Assembly (NCBI GenBank): GCA_004431415.1
Contig: QPMI01000472.1
Span: 62,001 to 126,000 of the forward strand
From: Cyanophora paradoxa
Taxonomy: Eukaryota; Glaucocystophyceae; Cyanophorales; Cyanophoraceae
DNA length: 64,000 bases
Direction of reading: 5' to 3'
Shown here: piece after piece, positions 9,501 to 17,800 of the stretch
Layout: every line of letters begins with the position of its first letter
Position numbering within the stretch: position 1 is the first letter of the stretch
Notes under the pieces: generated by a model
What the model saw: the letters and a program-made list of their open reading frames with translations, nothing else
Told to the model about the DNA's origin: nothing
Database searches by the model: none
Translations under genes and position numbers: made by a program

Positions 9501-9891
9501 TGAGAGTGGCGACACTGTTGTTAACGGCTCATGGGTTGATTACACAATACCCACTGATTTATATACAGGAACAGCCCACTTAACATATCTCCCTTGGGTA
9601 AATTGTCGTTACTTTGAGATTTGGGGAATTAATAGACAAGGAAATGCGGTTTTCATTGCAAGAGTGAATAGTTATCATCAATATGAAAGCGCACCAGATG
9701 GAAACCACAATGGTTTACAAAATGTCCCTATTATGTTGGGAAATCGCTTTATTCGCCTTCGTATTATTCCAAAGGTAGGAAGAGTTCACATAATGGGCAT
9801 TGGATTTACTCGCACTTGGACAGGAAGTAGTTATGGTGGTCACACAGGTTATGTTTCTTGGATAACATTTATAGTAAACCAAATCTACTAA
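6371..9891 (+). CDS. Fibre protein, central part (HxH repeats and repeated beta modules)
   Basis: Central ~1,170 residues of a tail-fibre-like adhesin. An acidic repeat zone (EYLPDGFDPQEYEY type, about bases 6900-7190) is followed by three W..I..KP..F.P..H.H units with HNH/HRH motifs (about 7195-7380), the metal-binding HxH pattern known from phage fibres. Further on come three ~160-residue modules marked by RYFDIYG/RYFEIWG and a closing YDN or WDN motif (about 8090-8590, 8590-9080, 9370-9880). The frame is lost at GG 9860-9861, where the duplicate has GGG and reads through, so this is probably a copy-specific base loss. Likely role: receptor binding at the virion surface (inference). Confidence 0.8.
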
Positions 9892-10910
9892 CAACAAATT
9901 TAGTTGGAAATATTACAGGTTTTGATACTTGGAGTGGAACAGGTAGTGGTGGTCTATCATTTAGTGGTGGTTGGACAACAGGTTGGACGGCTTCTTATTC
10001 TAATCCTGTGGAGGGATTTTACAGCTATATAGCAGATGATTCCACAAGTGGAGATTGGGCGCAAATTGAAGTCCCAGCAAATATGCAAACATGCCATGTC
10101 CAATATTTGTGTTGGTCGAATAGTCGATATTTCGATATTGGAGGCTATCGAGCAGGTCGATGGTTCCACATTATGCGAGTTAATACTTATCAGACTGTCT
10201 CAAATTATGGAACCACAGATTATCACGATGGATTGGCGTGGGCTTCTTTTGCTTGTGATTATTTCACACATGTAAGATTTGTTGCAAGAAAAGGGAGATG
10301 TTATATTGGTATGGTTGGATGGACGAAAGAAAAAGGGAGAACCTCACCAGCAAATGGTATGATCAGTTGGGATAATGTTTATAGTAAAGATGCTCGCACA
10401 ACTTGGGAAACCGGAACATGGATAACATCAAGTGATAATTATTCAAGAATATATTTCGGTACATCATCGACTACATACATTAAAGGTTATGGTTACGAAA
10501 TGATCCATTTTAGAAATGGAATTGATATAACAATGCAAGCTTTTTATAATGATGGTGACGTTTACTTTTGGGGATGGCTTACACAAGGAAGTGATAGAAG
10601 ATACAAAACCGACATTAAAAATATAACCGGCGCCCTTTCAGCAATCGAACAATTACAGGGTGTGAGTTATAAAAAGATTGGTGATGAAAAACAGAAAGTT
10701 AACTTAGGTTTGATTGCGCAAGATGTCCAAAAAGTCATACCAGAAGTAGTAGGTAAAAATCACGAAAATTATTTAACCCTTGCATACACAGGTTTAATTC
10801 CAGTTCTCATTGAAGCTGTGAAGGAGTTGTCCCAAAAATGCAAAGCTTTAACACAAACCTGTCAGAATCTCCAAAGTCAAATAAACCAAATTAAAAATGT
10901 CACAGTATAA
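9861..10910 (+). CDS. Fibre protein, C-terminal part with S74 intramolecular chaperone
   Basis: Continuation of the fibre in a second frame. It starts in the motif WDNIYS and contains a fourth RYFDIGG module (about 9910-10390). It ends in a peptidase S74 / endosialidase-type intramolecular chaperone: GSDRRYKTDI with the S and K positions of the self-cleaving dyad, then GLIAQDVQKVIPEVV and a YL.LAYTGLIPVLIEAVKEL helix, then a coiled coil. Such domains trimerise beta-helical fibres and then cut themselves off. There is no ATG at the left edge; the apparent start is TTG and is created by the shift. The next small gene begins 3 bases after the stop. Confidence 0.85.
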   Translation, partial: DNIYSKPNLLTTNLVGNITGFDTWSGTGSGGLSFSGGWTTGWTASYSNPVEGFYSYIADDSTSGDWAQIEVPANMQTCHVQYLCWSNSRYFDIGGYRAGRWFHIMRVNTYQTVSNYGTTDYHDGLAWASFACDYFTHVRFVARKGRCYIGMVGWTKEKGRTSPANGMISWDNVYSKDARTTWETGTWITSSDNYSRIYFGTSSTTYIKGYGYEMIHFRNGIDITMQAFYNDGDVYFWGWLTQGSDRRYKTDIKNITGALSAIEQLQGVSYKKIGDEKQKVNLGLIAQDVQKVIPEVVGKNHENYLTLAYTGLIPVLIEAVKELSQKCKALTQTCQNLQSQINQIKNVTV

Positions 10911-10913
10911 TAA

Positions 10914-11219
10914 ATGGCGACCTATCCACTTGGTGGAACCACCTATTCTACTGAGCCTGTTGCGCTTTCTTTCGATACAATCACCCTTGTAAACGCATTA
11001 CAAACAGTTGAAAAAACGATTCAGCAAACTAACAAACTGTCACCGGTTGTTCATGAATATAAAAACCTCTTGGTTAATGTCCTTGCGCAATCGGCTCATG
11101 GTGACCCAGTAAAAAAATATGGTGAATGTGATTCTAACCTCAAAGCGATGACATCCAACATCCAATGTCTAACAACCGCTTACCAATCTCTTGGATCCAA
11201 TCTAATTGCTTTGGCTTGA
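10914..11219 (+). CDS. Small helical protein of unknown function (101 aa)
   Basis: Unrecognised 101-residue protein with heptad-like hydrophobic spacing from about residue 20 to 60 and two cysteines. It starts 3 bases after the fibre stop and the next gene follows directly, so it is probably translated from the same transcript and may be a virion accessory protein. Identical in copy 2 (55746-56051). Confidence 0.65.
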   Translation: MATYPLGGTTYSTEPVALSFDTITLVNALQTVEKTIQQTNKLSPVVHEYKNLLVNVLAQSAHGDPVKKYGECDSNLKAMTSNIQCLTTAYQSLGSNLIALA

Positions 11220-11258
11220 ATGGTGTTTATTTTTCTTTCCTTCTTAGTAAAAGAAGCA

Positions 11259-12116
11259 ATGGGTGAATATAATCGAGTTCAACTTCCAATATATTCCCTT
11301 GGATCCCCTGCAATGCACTTTCGCCAACACGAAGTTAATGATGAAGTTCGTGGTTTAGAATCCACAGAGAGACCCAATTCCAATGGTAACTCCTTTGATA
11401 AAAATTCGATTATTCGAGTTAAAGAACTGAGAGCAGACAAGAATTCTGGTGTGGTTAAAACAACTCGACTCCTTGTCTCAAATGCAAACTTTTTTCAACC
11501 TACTAATGGAGGTCCTGATGCATACAGTGTTGATCTGAAAGCCCTCGATTTCGATAAGAATTCTGCTGCTGTTACTGTGAGATCAGGAGGAGCATTTATT
11601 GGTGGTGGTTGCAGAGTCTCAGGTCAACTCTCTTCATCAATTGCATACAATGATGTCCCAGATACTCTACCCCAAAATGTAGAGGATCCTCAACGAATTC
11701 GCTTGTATGCTCCTGTTTCCCAGCAACCTTTCATTCAGTTCTTCAATGAAATAACAGTTACACTTCTTAACTCTGTGGTTCCTGAGGGATTCCCAAATGA
11801 GAGAGTGGTTTATAATAATCAAGTTCCCATGGCTTTACAATCTCTCTGTCGTCCTGCAAACAATCAAATCGGTCATTATTACTTGTATTTCGTCCAACCT
11901 CACTTGCATTTCGGTCGGGGTTATTGCTCTGTTGGAAATGGGGGAGCTGCTTCATATGATCTGCATGTTACTGATCTTGGAACCTATCGAATTCTGATTG
12001 TTGGAGCAAGAACAGATATTGCTGCTGTGTCTGCTCTTCGTGGGTATAATCCCAATGACATTTTGAATACAGCATTTTATTCCGAGCCAGATATTATAGA
12101 CGACCCCACCCCATAA
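11259..12116 (+). CDS. Structural-type protein, paralogue A (285 aa)
   Basis: Unrecognised protein paralogous to the next gene: both share the block ELRxDKNxGxVKTTxLLVxNANF and then GGAxIGxGxRVxG. The frame opens at ATG 11220 but the first 13 residues are a hydrophobic run; starting at ATG 11259 aligns the N-terminus with the paralogue, so that start is preferred. Beta-rich composition and position behind the fibre suggest a capsid-associated or fibre-associated protein (inference). In copy 2 a lost C in the last codons changes the tail, giving a different C-terminus. Confidence 0.7.
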   Translation: MGEYNRVQLPIYSLGSPAMHFRQHEVNDEVRGLESTERPNSNGNSFDKNSIIRVKELRADKNSGVVKTTRLLVSNANFFQPTNGGPDAYSVDLKALDFDKNSAAVTVRSGGAFIGGGCRVSGQLSSSIAYNDVPDTLPQNVEDPQRIRLYAPVSQQPFIQFFNEITVTLLNSVVPEGFPNERVVYNNQVPMALQSLCRPANNQIGHYYLYFVQPHLHFGRGYCSVGNGGAASYDLHVTDLGTYRILIVGARTDIAAVSALRGYNPNDILNTAFYSEPDIIDDPTP

Positions 12117-12139
12117 AAGATATATCTGTTTAATGTAAA

Positions 12140-12967
12140 ATGGCTGCCCCAGTAGAGCGAATTATTACACCCCAACTCTCATTAGCAGCACCTGCGAATC
12201 ACGTTTTGCAGCATGCTACCTTTGATGATGTAGAAGGTCTCCAATCGACAGAAGTACAACCTACCATGAATACATTTGGTTCCACCCATAAACTGAGATT
12301 GCAGGAACTCAGATGTGATAAAAATAATGGAATAGTTAAGACAACGAAACTCCTTGTCACAAATGCAAACTTTTCTGCCCATTATGGAGACCCAGACAGT
12401 TATGGTGATCCTCTGTCTACTTATTCTTTTGAATCTCGGTCGGGAGCTATTAACTGCAAAACGGGGGGAGCATATATTGGTGATGGTCTTCGGGTTGGTG
12501 GAGCTGTTGGTGCGCCTCTTTTCGTAAATGATCAACCCAATCCCATTGATCCAAACACCAGAATTCGCACCTATGTCCCCAGTATGAATGCACCATATAT
12601 TATCAAGATCTTCCCAATTGTTGTGAATGAACAGACATCAGTAGTTGATTCTCTTGTTGAAATTGGTGACCACTACAAGGTGGTCGTGGATATTCCACCA
12701 GATGTTTATGCTGTCTGTCAAGTAGAGGGTGGAACCCCAAATATTGCAGTTGTGATCACCCCATATGACAATTTCGGAATTGCTTATCATGGAGTGAATT
12801 TCGGTCTTGAAGATTACCAGTTCTTGGTGAGAGCCACCAGGTTTGGTATCTACAAATGCATTCTCTATGCTGAGAGAACCGATGCTATTGCAAAACAGAA
12901 TACATATGCAGAATATTACGGCACAAATCGCTACTTCCCCATTTTCGGGCAGGATACTGCTCCATAG
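12140..12967 (+). CDS. Structural-type protein, paralogue B (275 aa)
   Basis: Tandem paralogue of the preceding gene with the same DKNNGIVKTTKLLVTNANF block (about residues 60-80) and GGAYIGDGLRVGG (about 110-122). No known family recognised. A TATA-like ATATATCTG lies about 20 bases before the ATG. The pair suggests duplication followed by divergence inside the element, as often seen with minor virion proteins. Copy 2 is identical. Confidence 0.7.
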   Translation: MAAPVERIITPQLSLAAPANHVLQHATFDDVEGLQSTEVQPTMNTFGSTHKLRLQELRCDKNNGIVKTTKLLVTNANFSAHYGDPDSYGDPLSTYSFESRSGAINCKTGGAYIGDGLRVGGAVGAPLFVNDQPNPIDPNTRIRTYVPSMNAPYIIKIFPIVVNEQTSVVDSLVEIGDHYKVVVDIPPDVYAVCQVEGGTPNIAVVITPYDNFGIAYHGVNFGLEDYQFLVRATRFGIYKCILYAERTDAIAKQNTYAEYYGTNRYFPIFGQDTAP

Positions 12968-12992
12968 AAATCTCAGGTATATATAGAGAGGG

Positions 12993-13229
12993 ATGGATGA
13001 TAAAACAAAGAAATTCATAGAATCTGCAATGATGGTTCATGGTGATGCTAAATTCGATTATACTGAGACAGTGTATAAGAAAGCACAAGAGAAGGTCTCT
13101 GTTAGATGCCTTAAATGCAACAAGATCCTGCAAACCTACCCATTTAATCATGTAAGGGCAGTGGATGCAGAGAATGCAACAAGAAATCCTCTCATGCATA
13201 TAGAAAAAAGACGACATCAGGAATTGTGA
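12993..13229 (+). pseudogene. Treble-clef zinc protein, frameshifted in this copy
   Basis: The N-terminal half (KFIESAMMVHGDAKFDYTETVY, then CLKC) matches the intact gene at 57824-58096. One G is missing in the run at 13156-13158, so the second CxxC pair is lost and the frame ends early. A TATATATAGAGAG box stands directly upstream. The break is probably a miscalled homopolymer. Confidence 0.7.
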
Positions 13230-13260
13230 TAGATGATAAACCAGTGGTACTGTACTTTGA

Positions 13261-13410
13261 TTAGATCTTTGAGAGAGAGATGAGGATCTTGCCCCATTTT
13301 CCCTTTGTGATTATGCATGTATCAAAACAGTTTGGACAGGTCTTATGGTAATGCAGCAGGATGATATCCACCAACTCATAAGGTAGCACTCTTGCTAAGA
13401 TGGTTCGCAT
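13261..13410 (-). CDS. Possible 49-residue protein with LPxELxxIIL and CPNC motifs
   Basis: Complete antisense frame that fills the gap between the zinc-protein and SpeD-like genes. It opens MRTILARVLPYELVDIIL, resembling the first helix of an F-box, followed by CPNC. It is preserved exactly in copy 2 (58093-58242), but near-identity there adds little independent support. Function unknown; may be chance. Confidence 0.4.
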   Translation of the reverse strand: MRTILARVLPYELVDIILLHYHKTCPNCFDTCIITKGKWGKILISLSKI

Positions 13411-13450
13411 TCTACCAATCGCGTTTTTAATTTTTCTAAATTATTCATAA

Positions 13451-13852
13451 ATGAATACTCATCGAGGCTTCCATGTGATGCTGGATTACAAATTCAGAAC
13501 CCAATTAGCAGTAGGAATGGAGGACTTGGAGACAACAACCAGGTGGTTAATGCAGTTCTTGCAAACTATTATTCAAGAGCAAGGTATTCGAGTAGTTCAC
13601 AAGCATTGCGAGATTTTCGATGGTGGTATTTCTCCTCCTGGTTTTGCAATGGTTCTTCTGCTGGATGAGAGCCACTGCACTGCTCATTGTTACTCAAATG
13701 AAGGTATGTTGGCGATTGATATATTCAGTTGTGGATTAGAAGCAGAGAGAAAAACCACGAGAGTATCTCATGAGATAGATGAGAGAATAACAGGTGTGTT
13801 TTCAGGGTTGGAGAAATCGGAGAAACATAGAGTATTGCGATTTCCGAGTTAG
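13451..13852 (+). CDS. speD: S-adenosylmethionine decarboxylase-like protein (SpeD type)
   Basis: 133-residue protein of the short prokaryotic AdoMetDC class, which makes decarboxylated AdoMet for spermidine synthesis and carries a self-generated pyruvoyl group. The signature DESH (72-75) has E73 and S74, the self-cleavage pair; H79 and C94 sit 5 and 20 residues after the serine, the same spacing as the processing histidine and catalytic cysteine of the bacterial enzyme. The DIFSCG motif around C94 is also typical. Length matches the family. Some viral SpeD relatives have changed substrate, so the exact reaction is open. The last 95 bases lie inside the terminal inverted repeat. The gene is intact and identical in both copies. 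Confidence 0.85.
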   Translation: MNTHRGFHVMLDYKFRTQLAVGMEDLETTTRWLMQFLQTIIQEQGIRVVHKHCEIFDGGISPPGFAMVLLLDESHCTAHCYSNEGMLAIDIFSCGLEAERKTTRVSHEIDERITGVFSGLEKSEKHRVLRFPS

Positions 13853-14891
13853 TTGACACTGAGAAATTCAGAATTTCAGATGGGCTTACTGAAAATGGTG
13901 TAGTAGGCACTTTAAAAATCGAAGTAGGCACTTTTTAATTGAAGTTAGGCACTTTTAATTGACGTTAGGCACTTAGGCACCTTTTCTGGAAATTCTCTAT
14001 AAAAACTAAAATCAACGTTTTGAAAAACACAAGTTGATGTATTTGGGACTTCTTTTTAATTCTCGATTAAGAAGTGCCTAACCGCCTAAACCGCCTACCA
14101 AAGATGCCTACTTCGATTGATCGATCGGAGACCATGCAACTCTGTGACAATTTTTCGAAGAGAAAATGCCCATCCCCAATCTTCTCAATTGTTTAATTGG
14201 AGACCATGCAACTCTGTGACACTTTTCAATGCAAAAATGTACATCAGCAATCTCATCGATTCTTTAATTGGACATAATGCAGTACCGATATATTCCAATA
14301 GAAAATCCCGCAATCTAATCGATTGTTTAATTGGAGATAATGCAACTCTGTGACACTTTTTGGGTGCAAAAATGTACATCCGCAATCCCATCGATTGTTT
14401 AATTGGACATAATGCAACTCTGTGACACTTTTTGCGTTTTTCGATACAGAATGGGCGGTGGTCCACTTCAATACCAAAGAGATATATCGAGTTTATGCGA
14501 ATTTATGCGAATTTATGCGAATTAATCGCGATTATATCGTTCTTTAAGTAGTTTAATGTTAATCAATCGAAGTTATATATGTAATCGACAAAGAACATAT
14601 TATATCGATATAATATCGATTGAATCAATCGTGAATATGCATTAAATTAAACGCGTTTATCATTTTTAATACAAAGTTTGCATTACTTTATACAAAGTTT
14701 GCATTATTTTATACAAAGTTTGCATTATTTTATACAAAGTTTGCATAAAAAGTTAAAGAAATTAATCGATAAATATGTATTTTAGTATTAAATTAACACA
14801 TATTGAAAAACGAATTTAAATCCAGAGTGAATCGAGATCGCGAAGTGATCGAGATGAACGAAGGGATTTAAATTCGTTTTTCAATATGTGT
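13758..14891. repeat. Right terminal inverted repeat, copy 1
   Basis: Reverse complement of the left end of the complete element in its inner 140 bases and outer ~500 bases; the middle is end-specific. It contains AGGCACTT-type repeats, about five ~65-base units with GCAACTCTGTGACACTTTTT, four 21-bp ATACAAAGTTTGCAT units, and a 96-bp terminal hairpin at 14796-14891. Confidence 0.9.
14796..14891. repeat. Terminal hairpin palindrome, right end copy 1
   Basis: Two perfectly complementary 28-base arms starting ACACATATTG and ending CAATATGTGT surround a 40-base loop. The same arms with a different 29-base loop form the left end of the complete element. Confidence 0.92.
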
Positions 14892-17800
14892 GTTCCTCTC
14901 GCGCGCGTCCGACCGACGGAGTCCTGTCGGCGCGCAGCTGGGGCCCCTCTCGGACGTCACCCCCTCCCCCACCGACTTCGCCTACACCTCCTACACCCCG
15001 TTCCCAGGGCTGGTGACTGCAGATTGCTGAGTAAGGCTGAGCGCCGATGCTGACAGGTCCTTGCGCCGCAGGATCTGGACGTGCGATCCCGACCGGGCGA
15101 CGGGGAGTTTTTCCAGTCGATGTCGGTCTGGGCCGACCAGTCTTTCACCCGCACATCCGTCCCAACGGAGCTTATAGGCTCCGCCGCCGGCCGCTACCAG
15201 TCGGAATGCTACTGGGGGCGAGACTGCTTCGTCTGGTACGTCCACAACTGGTTCTCCTTCGCGTACTCTGGGTGCCCGCGCTGCTGCAAGGTTTGCTGCG
15301 CACTTCCCGTTGCCCCCCGTGTTCTCGAGCCGAGCCTCCCGCGTGTGCAGCCCGACGGCTCGACGAAGTACGAGAACGTGGACGTCTGGCCTGCCGACTT
15401 CTGCACGGCCGATCCGTGGCGCTTCATAGAGGTCGGCCGCAACTTCTCCACGGACGAGCGGTGCGCCGCTCCGCGTCCCGGCCGCATGCGAAGCTGACGC
15501 GGGCTTCGGGCCGAGCAGGTGGCTGCACACGACGTGGGGCCGGGAGATCTACCTCATAACGGCGGCCACATCGGACGTCAATGACGGAGAGGGCTTCGAC
15601 TGGCTCGGCGCCCTCGGGACCATCTTCATGATCGACGTCTCCCCCGACGGATATGCCTCATCCTACCTCCTGCACGTGCGCGCCAGTCGTTTGGCGTGTT
15701 GTCGCCGCCGAGATCAGACGCTTGTGCAGGCCGAGGCGCTCGGCTACGGGCTCAGCCGCAAGGTGGACCTCTCCTCGACTTCCCTCTACCCGTTCGACAC
15801 CAACACGGCGCTCAACTGCGCCCTCTGTGCGACCGCCTCTGGCCGGTCCGACCGCGATCGCGAGTTTGTGACCCGACCGGCTTCGCGCAGGGGCCGACGA
15901 GGGATCAAGCACGGCAATGATGCACGACCAGCAGATCTTTGCCTTCTGGCAGGTATGAGCAGCCTGCCCCGGTGTCCCAGATCCGCCGGCCTCGACATGG
16001 TCGGCCTCTCGCAGAGGGGAGTGGCGTATTTCGCTTCGTACGTCAAGTTCCCGAGCAACACCGTCGAGCCCCGCATCCGCCTCTGCCACTTCGGCGGAGT
16101 CGTCGAGATCTCGTTCGACGCGCACCTCAGCTCGATCACGCCCGTGGACCACTCCAACGAGGGCTCTGCAATGTACAAGTCCGAATGGTGAGCCGCCCGC
16201 CTGCGCCGCTCAAGTTTGCACTTGAATTAATTCGAGGTCGCGCTCAGGTGGCAGCGCAACGCGGAGGCGATCCCGCCCGGCGCCGTGGCCCACGCGATGG
16301 CTGCCGACGGGCGCGTCGAGGCCGACGGGCCCCTCATCTACCACGCCATCATCCGCCACCCTTTCTTCCCGACCGGCGCGTGCCCGGAGAGCTTCCAACG
16401 CGACCTCTCCTGCGCCGCGTTCAACGTCTCGCACGTCGTTGCCCGCTGGAGCTTCGCCGTGACACCCTCGACGGGCGAAGCGACGCTGCTGCGCCCGCCG
16501 TCCGTCATCCTCGCTCGCTCCGTCAGCTGGTACGGTGCGTGTATCGCAGGCGTTTCGCACGCGGGTTCGCCAGCTGTCGCCTTATCTTATCGTTTAGACA
16601 CCTGGATAATCCAGAACGAGAGACCGGGTGTCGCCGGCCCCGGGATCGGCGTGCGTCATCTCAGATCCCCAGCCCTTTCTTTGCGACCTCCAGATCTTTG
16701 ATCCTTCCGGTTGATGCAGGCGCTGGAAGGGAAGTGGGTAGAAGGCCGCCGCCACTCGTTCTACGTCCTGGGCGACGAGGTCGTCCGCTTCAGCCGCCCG
16801 GGGGCCTTTGAGTCGGGCATCGGCGGCGTCGAGAGCGGCCGCATCCGCCTGCAGCCAGACGGCTGGTCGCCCACCCTGCAGGGCTGGTACTCGGTCCCCG
16901 CCGCGGTCTACAAGAGCGGATCCCTCTTCATCGTCCGCGAGCTCCACACGGCGAGCAACACGAAATCGTACCCCTGGGGCCTCTCAGACTTCGACGCCGG
17001 CCCCATCTGGATGCTACCATCGAGCCGCCTCCGCAAGTTGGTGTGGCGCTCGAGGTCAACCCACCTGATCAAGGTCCACTGCCTTCAGGCCGTGTCCTTG
17101 GGCTGCTGATCATGAGCGCGGCCCACAGGTCGACAACGTCGACGCCGCGACCTTCTCTGGCCCGTTCAGCGTTGTCATCCCCTCCTTCGCGCAGGGCATC
17201 ATGTGCCTGCATTGCTTGCGCTCGCATAACTGGCCGCCCGTTGACCCCTGCGCGCAGAGGCGCGCACGTGGTGGGCGATTTCAGCGCCCGGGCGCGCTTT
17301 AACGACGACCCCGCAAACACGGGCTCGCTGCCCTTCGTCGAGGCCCCTTTCATCGCATTCTACGCCCGGGAGGTGAGCGGAGTTTGTGCAAAGCGTGAAG
17401 GGCTTTGCGAGTAACACGTCGGGCCCGCAGCCGGCGTTCATCGTCAAGGTGTACACAGAATGCCCTCCGGGAACTGTGAGCTCGCTTTTATCGGTCTGCT
17501 CCCGCGAACCGACCGATGTTGCAGAGCTTCAACGTCGCTTCCGCGAGCGGCAACGCCGCCGGGGACGACTGCCTTCCGCTGCCCGCCGGCCTCTACTCGA
17601 ACAGGACCGGCCTGATCAGCACGGGCGAGGCGACCGTCTGCGCCCCTGGCACCTTCACGACAGGCGGCGCGACCGCGCCCTCCATCTGCCCCGCGGGCAC
17701 CTACTCCGACGCCGGCGCGTCGTCCTGCTACGGTCCGCGCCGCAATCGCACTCGTTTGCTGCTCCAGTCTTTGTCGCTGCTGATGCGAGGACGGTCGACA

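Larger units (their letters stand above)
1..14891. mobile_element. Polinton-like virus, copy 1 (right half, cut by window start)
   Basis: AT-rich block joined sharply to GC-rich host DNA. It holds, in order, the PolB C-terminus, rve integrase, patatin lipase, HNH nuclease, S74 fibre, two paralogous structural-type genes, a zinc-finger gene, a SpeD-like gene and the right terminal inverted repeat. All of this recurs in the complete copy further right. The left half lies outside the window. Gene content is that of a Polinton-like virus integrated in a protist genome (family knowledge); whether it is still active is not shown. Confidence 0.93.
1..17318. repeat. 17.3-kb duplicated segment, copy 1
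   Basis: Matches 44693-62150 nearly base for base, spanning the right half of the PLV and about 2.4 kb of host flank. The repeat must continue left of the window. Differences are about two dozen substitutions confined mostly to the first ~1.27 kb, an expanded palindrome array in the other copy, and scattered one-base G/C-run indels. It could be a real tandem duplication or an assembly duplication of one locus. Confidence 0.95.

Noticed and set aside
14117-14353. Frames in the right subterminal repeats
   Set aside because: Built from the ~65-bp repeats themselves (repeated PCNSVT), present on both strands; not a gene.
15658-16152. Minus-strand frames opposite the host exons
   Set aside because: Plus-strand frames join across GT-AG introns and give sensible protein, so these are shadows.
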